A DNA stretch of 32,768 nt from Pirellula sp. (lineage in GTDB: Bacteria; Planctomycetota; Planctomycetia; Pirellulales; Pirellulaceae). The notes below the pieces were generated by a model, which was not told where the DNA came from, did no database searches, and worked only from the letters and a program-made list of their open reading frames with translations. Of this stretch, positions 1 through 8,702 are shown one piece after another. Made by a program: the position numbers and the translations under genes. Location: positions 1 through 32,768 of the forward strand of contig JALOQZ010000012.1 in the NCBI GenBank assembly GCA_025459245.1. Reading direction: 5' to 3'. Within the stretch, counting starts at the first letter, position 1. Every line of letters starts with the position of its first letter.

Positions 1-468
1 TTGGTCCTCGGCACCGTGCAACGCGTCCCAGGCGTTAGCCGAGTCGTGGATGAAGTTTCGGTAGGTCAAACAGTCCGACCTGTGAGCGGGATGCAAACAG
101 CTCCCTCTTCGATGCCTGTCGTAGGTAGCGGAGCACCTCGCGCTTTCGCACCAAGCACCTTGGTAAACGGATCGGTCCCAGCCGCTCCTGTCGGTTATGG
201 AGCTGCTGCTCCTGTGCCGATGCAAGGTGGCCCAAGCTACGGTGGCGGAGTTCCTCGCTACGACCAGCCGAACATGCCGAACTACGCATGGCCAAGCTAT
301 GCGGCTTATCCGAACTACTCCGCAGTGACCTATCCTAAGCAATACTCCGCTTCGGCTTGGCCTTACATCGGACCGTTCTATCCATACCCACAAGTTCCAT
401 TGGGATGGCGTAAAGTAGCCCTCGAATGGGATGACGGATTGTGGTACTTGGACTTCACGCACAAATAA
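1..468 (+). CDS. Tyr/Pro-rich hypothetical protein, 3' part
   Basis: The reading frame is open from the first base and probably begins upstream of the window, so the TTG at position 1 is not taken as a real start. The visible 155 residues are a low-complexity stretch rich in Pro, Ala, Ser, Gly and Tyr, followed by a more ordered C-terminus (about residues 125-155) with many aromatics, including the run PQVPLGWRKVALEWDDG. That tail is the only part that looks conserved and folded; from memory, similar tails occur in planctomycete hypothetical proteins, but this is unchecked. The composition suggests an exported or envelope protein, although no signal peptide is visible because the N-terminus is missing. 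A strong hairpin follows the stop codon. Function unknown. Confidence 0.7.
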   Translation: MVLGTVQRVPGVSRVVDEVSVGQTVRPVSGMQTAPSSMPVVGSGAPRAFAPSTLVNGSVPAAPVGYGAAAPVPMQGGPSYGGGVPRYDQPNMPNYAWPSYAAYPNYSAVTYPKQYSASAWPYIGPFYPYPQVPLGWRKVALEWDDGLWYLDFTHK

Positions 469-497
469 GCGTGAGCAACACGCCCCAACCAAGATAC

Positions 498-531
498 GAA
501 ACAAGCCATCGAAAATTCGATGGCTTGTTTC
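498..531. terminator. Bidirectional terminator hairpin
   Basis: A perfect 16-bp inverted repeat (498-513 and 516-531) lies between two convergent genes whose stops are at 468 and 547. The arms read GAAACAAGCCATCGAA and its complement. The terminal AAA/TTT pairs give a short T-rich run on both strands, so it can serve both genes. It is the clearest intrinsic-terminator candidate in the window. Confidence 0.8.
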
Positions 532-546
532 ATTTCCTGACCAAAA

Positions 547-2055
547 CTAGGTTGCAGCCTGAATGATCTTCGCCTGCGTTGCTTCTTCGCGGGAAAACAT
601 CGCGGTTTGACGACCTTCGTTGAGCACCATGACTCGATCGCTCAAGGTGAGAATTTCGGGCAACTCGCTGCTGGTCACGATCACCCCCAGACCTTCATTG
701 CATAGCTCGCGGATGATCCGGTAGAGCTCTGCTTTGGCGCCCACATCCACCCCGCGTGTTGGATCGTCGAGCAACAACACTTTCGGGTTGGTCAATAGCC
801 ATCTACCGACAATACACTTCTGCTGATTCCCTCCGCTCAAACTGAGAATACTCGCGCGAAGGCCATCGGTTTTGATCTTGAGCTTGCTCACCATCGAGGC
901 TCCAGCATCCCGCTCCTTCTGATCGCTGAGCAAAGGGCCGGACCGCATCCCTCGCAGTGTGCATAGCGAAATATTGCGACCGACATTCATCGCAGTGAAG
1001 ATCCCCAACCGCTTTCGATCTTCCGTTACCAAGGCAATTCCTTCCTCGATCGCTTCCTTTGGATGCGAAGGCTGGATTCGTTTGCCGCACAAGTAAATCT
1101 CGCCGGAGGGAGTCTCCTTGGATGCGCCAAAGAGCGATTCGAGTAATTCCGTCCTTCCCGCGCCCATCAAGCCCGCAATCCCAAGAACTTCTCCCGCATA
1201 GAGTTCAAAGCCGATATCCTTGAGGCGATACCCGCGAGCATGCCCAGGCCAACGCAATCCCAAGCCTTTCACTTCGAGCAACTTCTCACCCCGATTCCCC
1301 CTTGGCCCCAAGTCGATCGTATCCAAAGACCGTCCGACCATGCATTCGGTGACTTCGTTAGGGGTCATCGACTTTGTCTCGCGCTGCGTGATGAACCGCC
1401 CGTCGCGAAGCACTACAATACGATCCGAGAGATGAAACACCTCCTCCATCTTGTGGGAGATGTAAAGAATCGTTGTCCCCCGCTGTCGCAGCTTGGCGAT
1501 GACTCGATACAACCTGGCAACTTCGGATTCGGTGAGGGCGCTCGTAGGCTCATCCATCACCAAGATGCGAGCGTTCACGCTCAATGCCTTGGCGATCTCC
1601 ACAAGCTGCTGATCTCCTACTCGCAGAGAACCCGCCAATTGCCTGGAGTCTATACTGCACTCCAAATCTCGTAACAACTCGTTGGCCCGAAGCTGCATCG
1701 CTCGATCGTCTCGCATCCCAAAGCGATTGCGAGGCTCGCGCCCGAGGAAGATATTGGCAGCAACCGAAAGCTGTTCTACCAGATTCAGTTCTTGATGAAT
1801 GATCGATATGCCTGCATCTTCTGCATCGCGAGTTCCGGTAAAACGAACCGGTTGGCCATCGATCTCAATTGTACCCTCATACTCGGTGTAGACCCCCGAA
1901 AGGATCTTCATAAGCGTGCTTTTGCCTGCGCCATTCTCACCGCAAATGGCGACAAGCTCGCCGCGAGAAACGTCGAACGAAACACCATCCAGCGCTTTGA
2001 CCGCAGCAAAACGCTTTCCAATGTTTTGAATGGAGATGATGGTGTCGGCGATCAT
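547..2055 (-). CDS. Sugar-type ABC importer ATPase (RbsA/MglA-like)
   Basis: A 502-residue protein with two ABC ATPase domains in tandem, the usual size for the ribose/galactose (CUT2) class. Domain 1 has Walker A GENGAGKST at residues 39-47, a signature-like LRVGDQQ and Walker B MDEPTSAL. Domain 2 has a degenerate Walker A (GLMGAGRTE), a full LSGGNQQ signature and LLDDPTRGVDVGAK, as in RbsA/MglA, except that the Walker B glutamate is Asp. It powers uptake together with the permease and binding protein upstream. The ATG at 2055 overlaps the permease stop by ATGA and is preferred over a TTG at 2085 that would add ten residues. The transported sugar cannot be read from the sequence, so no rbs symbol is given. 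Confidence 0.93.
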   Translation of the reverse strand: MIADTIISIQNIGKRFAAVKALDGVSFDVSRGELVAICGENGAGKSTLMKILSGVYTEYEGTIEIDGQPVRFTGTRDAEDAGISIIHQELNLVEQLSVAANIFLGREPRNRFGMRDDRAMQLRANELLRDLECSIDSRQLAGSLRVGDQQLVEIAKALSVNARILVMDEPTSALTESEVARLYRVIAKLRQRGTTILYISHKMEEVFHLSDRIVVLRDGRFITQRETKSMTPNEVTECMVGRSLDTIDLGPRGNRGEKLLEVKGLGLRWPGHARGYRLKDIGFELYAGEVLGIAGLMGAGRTELLESLFGASKETPSGEIYLCGKRIQPSHPKEAIEEGIALVTEDRKRLGIFTAMNVGRNISLCTLRGMRSGPLLSDQKERDAGASMVSKLKIKTDGLRASILSLSGGNQQKCIVGRWLLTNPKVLLLDDPTRGVDVGAKAELYRIIRELCNEGLGVIVTSSELPEILTLSDRVMVLNEGRQTAMFSREEATQAKIIQAAT

Positions 2056-3260
2056 TTTGGCTTGTGGATCACTGTCTCGTACCAAGCCCTACCGGCCAAG
2101 CACACCGTGACGAAACAACCGAATAGAATCCCCTTCATCGGGCTGTACCAAGCTTGGTTACCAAAGAAGAGGAGCAGAGCCATTCCCGACGTAATCCCCA
2201 AAACAGGAATGCTCGCCCATCCAATCGGAGTCGAGAAATACTTCTTAATCGAAGCACGGTCGATTCGCTGGCTAAAAGTCACAGCGAGAACAACCACAAT
2301 CCCAACGATCATCCCCTCGTAGACATCCGAGCCTGTCCCTACGATCTTGCTTACGGCATCGATCACGGTCCGAAGGAAAAGACATCCGAGCACGACCCCC
2401 GGGATAGTCCCAATGCCGCCTTGCAACGAACAACCCCCGATGACCGAAGAGGCGATCGCATTGAGCTCATATCCTCGAGCCATAATGTCTGGCTTCGCCG
2501 ACCCTTGATCGGCAAACGAAATGATCCCAACGATCGATGCGGTCACCGCTCCCAAGACGTACGCAAACCACTTCAGCCTATCGGTCCGAATACCGCTCAA
2601 CCGAGCAGCTTGCTCATTTCCACCCATCGCGTGCAAGTGCCGGCCGGTTACCGTTTTGCTCATCACAATCCAAACGATAATGGCCAAGATCACGAACAAG
2701 ATGGAGATGCTGGTGACATCCTTGAGAATGTTTCGCAAATCGCGATCGGGAAAATCGATCTGCGACTTGCCGTTCATCATGATCGGGGCCAACGCGCGAC
2801 CGAAACTGCGAAGCCCAACCAAGGTCGCCAACGTTGCGATGAAGGGCGGTAGCCCGACTGCCGTGATCAGCCAAGCATGCAGAGTTCCAATCATCACACC
2901 GACCAGCAATGTACCGGCTATCGCCACGAGCACGGCTGTTGTACTGATCGATCCTTTGGCAAACCCCTCAGGATCTAACAAAATGAGCAAAGCACCGAAC
3001 ACGGTCGCGCTCAACGCGATGACGGAACCGCTCGAGAGGTCAATGCCTCCCGAAATAATAATGACGGAACTACCCAAGGCAAAAAAACCCAGGAGTACCG
3101 TGTTGCGAAGGATGAGTTCGGCGGAACTGGCTGGCTGATAGAAGTAAGTGTGACCGCTGTCCAGAAGAGCCGTGATGAAGACCACGGCGGTCCATGCCAG
3201 CAGAAGCTTAAACTCGACTGATCCCCAAATCGCTCGCCAAAGGGAAGGCTTGGGAATCAT
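2052..3260 (-). CDS. Sugar-type ABC importer permease (BPD_transp_2)
   Basis: A 402-residue polytopic membrane protein of the RbsC-like permease family. Family hallmarks are GGIDLSSGS after the second membrane segment, the cytoplasmic loop GGNEQAARLSGI that contacts the ATPase, and the late glycine-rich GGCSLQGGIGTIPG. It has about ten membrane segments. The last 70 or so residues, after the usual family end near FSQRID, add two further hydrophobic stretches (around WASIPVLGI and GILFGCFVTV), which is longer than typical RbsC. The ATG at 3260 forms an ATGA overlap with the binding-protein stop; a GTG at 3290 is possible but less likely. It is the middle gene of the importer operon. Confidence 0.92.
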   Translation of the reverse strand: MIPKPSLWRAIWGSVEFKLLLAWTAVVFITALLDSGHTYFYQPASSAELILRNTVLLGFFALGSSVIIISGGIDLSSGSVIALSATVFGALLILLDPEGFAKGSISTTAVLVAIAGTLLVGVMIGTLHAWLITAVGLPPFIATLATLVGLRSFGRALAPIMMNGKSQIDFPDRDLRNILKDVTSISILFVILAIIVWIVMSKTVTGRHLHAMGGNEQAARLSGIRTDRLKWFAYVLGAVTASIVGIISFADQGSAKPDIMARGYELNAIASSVIGGCSLQGGIGTIPGVVLGCLFLRTVIDAVSKIVGTGSDVYEGMIVGIVVVLAVTFSQRIDRASIKKYFSTPIGWASIPVLGITSGMALLLFFGNQAWYSPMKGILFGCFVTVCLAGRAWYETVIHKPK

Positions 3261-4402
3261 GAGCTGGTGAGGTTGTACTTCTTGAGCCACTCTTGAAATT
3301 CGCTGAACTTGACGAACTCTACGCTCGGTCCGAAGTCAGAAAACATCTCCTTGGTCAATGGCGAACCTTGATCAGGTACGACCACCTTCAAGCCAGTATC
3401 TCGGTTATCTCCGCCAGGCTGCCCCATCTTGGGAAACAGCTCCGTCAGCGTCGCTTGATCGCCCGAGAGCTTCGCGAATGCATAACGAACCGAGTCGTAA
3501 CCCATTCCGAACGGGTTTTGCACGACCATGGCATCGATCATGCCATCGGCCATCTGTTGGATTGCAAGCTGCTCAGCATCGAAAACGACAATCTTGAACT
3601 TGTCGCGAGCATTCTTTTCCGAGACCACGTCGACGATGGCTGGAGCGTTGTAGGACCAAATCCCCACCAGCAGGGAAAGATTCGGGTGCTTCGCAATCAC
3701 GTCGCGAACATTGTCGCGTGCGCGGTTTCGGTCCGCATCATCCAGCTTTCGGTCCTTCTGAGTCGCTTCACCATAAACCGAGGTGAAACCATTCATTCGC
3801 TCAATGGCGTTCTGTTGGCTATCGGTTCCAACGAATTGGGCATACTCGGCATCTGCTTTGATCCCCTTCGCAGCTGTCCCTAACACCTTGCCACCAGTAA
3901 TGTTATTGGTGCCAACATAGAACTCACGAATCGACCGACTCTTTTCCTCGAGATCGCTGTCGAAGCACCCGACGATCACCCCCTTTTTCTTGAGGTTCTC
4001 CAGTTCGTCTGCAATCGCAGGATTGGTGGAGGAGAGCGGCGAGATAATGACCGCGAGGACATCGCTTTGGGTCCCGTATTGCCGAAGCTTCTCGATCTGG
4101 CCTTGCTCCGTTCCGTCGTTAGAATCCATCCCAGCGGTGATTCCATGATCGGAAAGCTTTAAATCCTCGGCCGCCTTTTTGATCCCGGCGCGAGCCGCAT
4201 CCCAAAATGGAGAGTCGGTGTTGTTCAGCAAAACGATACGGCCCGATTTGAGCTTTTTATCGCCATCGCCTGTTTCCTTCTTCGCAGACGCATCTCCCGA
4301 GCCCGTGCCAGTCGATTTGTCAGCTGCGGAATCGCAACCGATGGTGAAGGTAAGGAGCAGGCCAAAGGTCAGCCATGCCGCGGAGAGAAAGGAAGTCTTC
4401 AC
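3257..4402 (-). CDS. Sugar-type ABC importer substrate-binding lipoprotein
   Basis: A 381-residue periplasmic binding protein of the ribose-binding-like class (Peripla_BP_4 fold). The N-terminus is a lipoprotein signal ending in the lipobox TIGC, with Cys23 the lipidated residue, followed by a Ser/Gly/Lys-rich linker. The mature part starts with the strand IVLLNNTDSPFWDAARAG. The aromatic pair there, NAPA in the second lobe, FDAE and QNPFGMGY match positions that usually hold sugar in this family. First gene of the three-gene importer operon, so the promoter should lie in 4403-4671. It starts with GTG at 4400-4402, supported by a ribosome binding site 8 bases upstream. The ligand is unknown; pentoses or other small sugars are the likely class. 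Confidence 0.92.
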   Translation of the reverse strand: MKTSFLSAAWLTFGLLLTFTIGCDSAADKSTGTGSGDASAKKETGDGDKKLKSGRIVLLNNTDSPFWDAARAGIKKAAEDLKLSDHGITAGMDSNDGTEQGQIEKLRQYGTQSDVLAVIISPLSSTNPAIADELENLKKKGVIVGCFDSDLEEKSRSIREFYVGTNNITGGKVLGTAAKGIKADAEYAQFVGTDSQQNAIERMNGFTSVYGEATQKDRKLDDADRNRARDNVRDVIAKHPNLSLLVGIWSYNAPAIVDVVSEKNARDKFKIVVFDAEQLAIQQMADGMIDAMVVQNPFGMGYDSVRYAFAKLSGDQATLTELFPKMGQPGGDNRDTGLKVVVPDQGSPLTKEMFSDFGPSVEFVKFSEFQEWLKKYNLTSS

Positions 4403-4410
4403 AGTGGGTT

Positions 4411-4415
4411 CACCT
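4411..4415 (-). promoter_or_regulatory. Ribosome binding site of the binding-protein gene
   Basis: On the minus strand this reads AGGTG, 8 bases before the GTG start at 4402. It fixes the start of the first gene of the importer operon. Confidence 0.55.
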
Positions 4416-4671
4416 GCGCGACGGAGGATTTAAGGATTAGATCCGCGACCGGATCGACGGACTAATGGTAATTTTCACGACGAAACGTGACAAGCACACA
4501 GCAAGCGTTGAGAAACATTCTTCTCGCAGTAAGCTGGTAATTCGAGCGTTATGACTCCACCTTTTCAATCGATTGTGCGATTTCCGTCAATCAGAGCCTT
4601 GCGATCTAAGGCAGGTGACGCAATATCGTAGTAACGAAACTGCCGCCAATAGCCACTCAAACCACATCCCC

Positions 4672-5724
4672 ATGGAATCCTCCCAAAAATTCAAACTGAT
4701 CCATCTCAGCGATGAGGATGATGGTCTGACTCTTTCCAAGTCTCTCAAGCTGCACTTGCCGGACTGGACTTGGGGCTCCATCCGCGATGCGATCCTCAAA
4801 AGAAAAGTACAAGTCAACGGAAACCTGTGCCTCGACGCAGCTCGCAAAGTAACTCCCAAAGATGTGATCAAGCTTTGGAAGGACTCGCTCCCAAAGCCGG
4901 TCGACGCCACCGCAGTCAAGCTAGCCTACGTCGATGACTTTCTCGTCGTCGTTGAAAAACCACCGGCGGTCACCTCCACTCGCCACTTCGAAGAACGAGA
5001 TTTGTCAAAGAAACGACGCCAGCTTCAGCCCACCTTGGAAGAATTGGTACCGCAAGCACTCATCGACCACTTTCAAGCCTACAAGCAAACGGCTGCACCG
5101 ACGACTTCGCGAAAGCAGAAGCTATATGAGTCCGCGCGCCAGCGCGAGCATCGATTGAAGAAATACTCCGTCATCGCTGTCCATCGCCTCGATCGCGATA
5201 CCAGCGGACTCATGATCTTTGCTCGCACCCCGTCGGTCGCTCAGGCATTGGGACTCATGTTTCGTAAGCATGAAGTGATTCGAAAGTATCACGCCGTGGT
5301 CCATGGTCACCCTACTGCCCAGACTTTCGACAACATCTTGGTTCGAGATCGCGGGGATGGCATTCGCGGTAGTAAACAAACCGATGCACCTGACAAAACA
5401 GAGCAGCGGGCGATCACGCATGTTCGACCACTTGAGAAGATTGGTCCTTACTCGTTGGTCGAGTGCCAATTGGAAACCGGCCGCACCCACCAGATTCGGA
5501 TTCACCTCGCAGAAGCGGGCCATTTGCTTTGCGGCGATCCAATTTACGGACGCAATCGAGATGGGAGTCGAACGGAGGATGTGAGCGGTGCGCCTCGTCA
5601 AGCGCTTCACTCTGCAACGCTCGAGTTCAATCACCCCATCTCCGGTGAATCGCTTCGTTTTAAAATGCCGTGGCCTGCCGACTTGTTCCAATGGCTCAAG
5701 CAGCTTCGCGGGTCAAATCCATAA
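4672..5724 (+). CDS. RluA-family rRNA/tRNA pseudouridine synthase
   Basis: A 350-residue enzyme that converts uridine to pseudouridine in RNA. It has an N-terminal S4-like RNA-binding domain (about residues 15-80, with KRKVQVNG), then the RluA catalytic domain. The catalytic motif HRLDRDTSGL lies at 171-180 with Asp174 as nucleophile, and the late motif ETGRTHQIRIHL is intact. A basic, Gln/Lys-rich insertion of about 60 residues (roughly 105-165) sits between VVVEKPPAV and the catalytic motif, longer than in E. coli RluA/C/D. The ATG at 4672 is chosen because the S4 domain follows directly; a TTG at 4573 would add 33 residues of no visible domain. The target uridine cannot be assigned. Confidence 0.92.
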   Translation: MESSQKFKLIHLSDEDDGLTLSKSLKLHLPDWTWGSIRDAILKRKVQVNGNLCLDAARKVTPKDVIKLWKDSLPKPVDATAVKLAYVDDFLVVVEKPPAVTSTRHFEERDLSKKRRQLQPTLEELVPQALIDHFQAYKQTAAPTTSRKQKLYESARQREHRLKKYSVIAVHRLDRDTSGLMIFARTPSVAQALGLMFRKHEVIRKYHAVVHGHPTAQTFDNILVRDRGDGIRGSKQTDAPDKTEQRAITHVRPLEKIGPYSLVECQLETGRTHQIRIHLAEAGHLLCGDPIYGRNRDGSRTEDVSGAPRQALHSATLEFNHPISGESLRFKMPWPADLFQWLKQLRGSNP

Positions 5725-5897
5725 ATAGCGATTCCGTTTTTGCGCGTCGGAACAGTGTTTGCTAACTTCTTCTGACTCTCCGAGGCTTCCGGCCCCATCC
5801 CCGGCTGAATTACCCTAAACTGGCTACCTCCGTAGCGCAGCGAAACGGATCGGGTTGGCACGGGGAGAACAAAGCAATCAGATTCACTGTGCAAAAA

Positions 5898-5902
5898 AGG
5901 AG
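5898..5902 (+). promoter_or_regulatory. Ribosome binding site deciding the ATPase start
   Basis: AGGAG, 6 bases before the GTG at 5909. It favours that start over the in-frame TTG at 5855. Strong Shine-Dalgarno sites are uncommon in this window, so it carries weight. Confidence 0.75.
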
Positions 5903-5908
5903 CAGCTT

Positions 5909-8587
5909 GTGACGAGTTGGCACAAACTTGGGCGCGACGAAGTCTTGCGGAGTCTCTCGACCGCCGATTTGGGATTGTCGCGATCGGAGGCGGAAAAGCG
6001 TCGCCGTGAGAGCGGTCCGAACCGCCTTCCACAGCAACCCCCGACTCCTGCTTGGAAGATTCTCGTTCGCCAGTTCCAAAGCCCACTGATCTATGTGTTG
6101 GTCGGTGCCGCAGTTCTCTCCGTTACGCTGGGAGAAGTCAAAGACGCGATCTTCGTCGCGATCGTGCTAGCGCTCAACGCTGTGATCGGTGGCTATCAAG
6201 AATGGAGCGCGGAAAAGAGCAGCCGAGCCCTGCAAAAACTCCTTCAAATCCGGGCGACCGTGACGCGCGATGGGGATACGTACGAGATCGATGCCGAAGA
6301 CCTCGCTCCTGGCGATATCGTGTCGCTAGAGTCGGGAAATCGCGTGCCCGCCGATCTTCGATTGCTGCACGCCACCGGCTTTGAAGTCGATGAGTCTCTG
6401 CTTACCGGTGAATCGCTGGCCGTCGTCAAAGACAGCGACTGGATGGGGACCGAAGGAACCCCAATGGCCGATCGCCGCAACCTTGCATTCGCTGCGTCGA
6501 TCGTCGTACGAGGACGCGCGAAAGGAATCGTCGTCGAAACAGGAGGACGCACCGAAGTAGGGAAGCTCGCGGTCGATGTTCTCTCCAGCACGGGAGGCAA
6601 GCCTCCTTTGATTGAACGCATGGAGAAGTTCTCGACAACCATCGCCTACGTAGTACTCGTCTCCGTCGTGGCGGTATCGCTCATCGGCATATTTGTACAC
6701 GGCCATTCGTTACAAGAGATGCTCTTGTTCGGAGTCGCTCTCGCGGTCTCGGCGATTCCAGAAGGCCTCCCCGCCGCATTAACAGTCGCTCTAGCCGTCG
6801 CCACCACGCGGATGGCCAAGCGAGGTGTGATTGTCCGTCGACTAGCCGCCGTCGAAGGCCTCGGCAGTTGCACCATGGTGGCGAGCGACAAGACGGGCAC
6901 GCTTACCTGCAACGAACTCACGGTTCAGCGAGTCCTCACCCCAGACCATGCGTTGATCCATGTGACTGGAAGTGGATTCCAGCCGTTTGGAGAATTGCAA
7001 ATCGAGGGCAAAAAGGTCGACCTCTCGGCATCACCCGCGTTGGTCCAACTGATCGAGGCCGGGGTCCTCTGCAACGAAGGGGACTTGCATGAACGCGATT
7101 CGAACTGGAAGTGGCACGGCGACCCAACCGATATTGCACTGCTTGGCCTAGCCGTCAAGTCGGGCTTGGATTCCCAAACGATTCGCGATCGCTTCCCTCA
7201 AATCGGCTCGATACCTTTTGAGCCGGAATATCAGTTTGCAGCGACCGCTCATCGCGACGCCGGCGGCACACGGATCTGTGTCAAAGGAGCCCCAGAGAAG
7301 GTGCTTCGTATGTGCACCCTCGCAGAGCAGTCCGAGGCTTGGGAGCACTGGATGAACCACGCAGAGGAACTGGCGAGACAAGGCTTTCGAGTATTGGGAA
7401 TTGCGTCCGGGCATCGCGATGTCGATTCGGTCCCTCTCGATCCGCAACACGCTCCGCAAGGATTAGAGTTCCTCGGCTTCATCGGCATGATCGATCCGCT
7501 GCGACCCGGAGTGAAGCAGGCCGTTGAGCAATGCCATCAAGCGGGGATCACCGTTTGCATGGTGACCGGCGACCACCCCGTCACGGCCCTCGCCATTTCC
7601 CGTGACCTGGGACTGGCCGATTCTCCCTCGAGTGTTGTCGCGGGTCAGTCTCTCAACGGACTTTCCAAGGAAGAGCTTCGCGAGATGATTCGCACCAAGC
7701 GGGTCTTCGCGCGCGTAACCCCACGTCAAAAACTGGAACTGGTCAACGCGGCACGCGAACAAGGGCACTACGTGGCCGTCACCGGTGACGGTGTCAACGA
7801 TGCACCCGCACTTCGAGCATCCAATATCGGCATCGCCATGGGCAAATCCGGGACCGATGTCGCTCGTGAAGCAGCGGAACTGGTCATATCCGACGACAAT
7901 TTCGCCACCATCGTCGCCGGCGTCGAGGAAGGCCGCATCGCATACGACAACATTCGAAAAGTCATTTATCTTCTCGTGTCGATGGGGTTTGCTGAAGTCC
8001 TCCTCATCGGTGCTACGTTTGTTATGGGCTCCTACCTACCGATTCCTTTCTTGCCCGTCCAACTCCTGTGGCTCAATTTGGTGACCAATGGCATTCAGGG
8101 AGTCGCGTTGGCATTTGAACCGGGGGAGCAAGGCGTATTGCGTCGCAAACCTCGAAACCCGAGTGAACCCATTTTCGATCGCTTGATGCTGGAGAGGATC
8201 ATCATCGCCGCAGTCACCATGATGGTTGTCGGCACGGGGGCCTTCTGGTGGATGATTCAAGCCGGCTGGAGCGAAGCATCGGCCCGCAACGCGCTCCTGC
8301 TTTTGGCGGTTCTCTTCGAGAATATTCACATCGGCAACTGCAGGTCGGAGACCAAGAGCGCACTGACCCAGTCACCGCTCAAAACGCCGTTCCTGCTGGC
8401 TGGGGCGATCGGCGCCCTCGGCATTCACGCGTTCGCCATGCACTTTCCTCCGCTGCAATCGGTTCTCCGAGTCGAGCCGGTGAGCTGGCAAGTCTGGGGG
8501 GCGATGCTCGCCCTTTCCCTTACCGCATTCATCACCATCGAGATCCACAAATGGACTTGGTGGTTTCGCTACAGAGGCGCAAGGTGA
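5909..8587 (+). CDS. P2-type cation-transporting P-type ATPase
   Basis: An 892-residue ion pump of the inner membrane. It has the N-terminal cation-ATPase domain, the actuator loop with LTGES, the phosphorylation motif DKTGTLT (Asp327), KGAPE in the nucleotide-binding domain, TGDGVNDAP at 625-633, and ten predicted membrane segments. The M4 motif is AIPEGLP, as in SERCA-type Ca2+ pumps. By eye alignment, however, the SERCA ligand N768 is Gly here (SMGFAEV), E771 is kept, and D800 is Asn (NLVTNG). A Ca2+ assignment is therefore unsafe and the ion is left open. The start is the GTG at 5909, set by the AGGAG site. It stands alone on the plus strand after the pseudouridine synthase with a 184-bp gap. 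Confidence 0.94.
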   Translation: MTSWHKLGRDEVLRSLSTADLGLSRSEAEKRRRESGPNRLPQQPPTPAWKILVRQFQSPLIYVLVGAAVLSVTLGEVKDAIFVAIVLALNAVIGGYQEWSAEKSSRALQKLLQIRATVTRDGDTYEIDAEDLAPGDIVSLESGNRVPADLRLLHATGFEVDESLLTGESLAVVKDSDWMGTEGTPMADRRNLAFAASIVVRGRAKGIVVETGGRTEVGKLAVDVLSSTGGKPPLIERMEKFSTTIAYVVLVSVVAVSLIGIFVHGHSLQEMLLFGVALAVSAIPEGLPAALTVALAVATTRMAKRGVIVRRLAAVEGLGSCTMVASDKTGTLTCNELTVQRVLTPDHALIHVTGSGFQPFGELQIEGKKVDLSASPALVQLIEAGVLCNEGDLHERDSNWKWHGDPTDIALLGLAVKSGLDSQTIRDRFPQIGSIPFEPEYQFAATAHRDAGGTRICVKGAPEKVLRMCTLAEQSEAWEHWMNHAEELARQGFRVLGIASGHRDVDSVPLDPQHAPQGLEFLGFIGMIDPLRPGVKQAVEQCHQAGITVCMVTGDHPVTALAISRDLGLADSPSSVVAGQSLNGLSKEELREMIRTKRVFARVTPRQKLELVNAAREQGHYVAVTGDGVNDAPALRASNIGIAMGKSGTDVAREAAELVISDDNFATIVAGVEEGRIAYDNIRKVIYLLVSMGFAEVLLIGATFVMGSYLPIPFLPVQLLWLNLVTNGIQGVALAFEPGEQGVLRRKPRNPSEPIFDRLMLERIIIAAVTMMVVGTGAFWWMIQAGWSEASARNALLLLAVLFENIHIGNCRSETKSALTQSPLKTPFLLAGAIGALGIHAFAMHFPPLQSVLRVEPVSWQVWGAMLALSLTAFITIEIHKWTWWFRYRGAR

Positions 8588-8702
8588 GGATAACTTTGAG
8601 TGTTAAGGAACCACTCCCCTTCGAGGTACAATGGGCTAGGTGATGCGACCTTGCCCACAACGGATTCCGAGACGATTTCACTATCCCTTCGATACCCAAC
8701 TC

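Noticed and set aside
2154-3138. Long plus-strand frames opposite the permease gene
   Set aside because: They are antisense shadows of a clear membrane protein with family motifs; their translations are polar and motif-free.
547-4402. Naming the importer rbsACB
   Set aside because: The families match the ribose/galactose class, but no kinase, isomerase or repressor gene identifies the sugar.
5909-8587. Calling the P-type ATPase a Ca2+ pump
   Set aside because: Two of the SERCA ion-site residues are changed, so only the general P2 class is supported.
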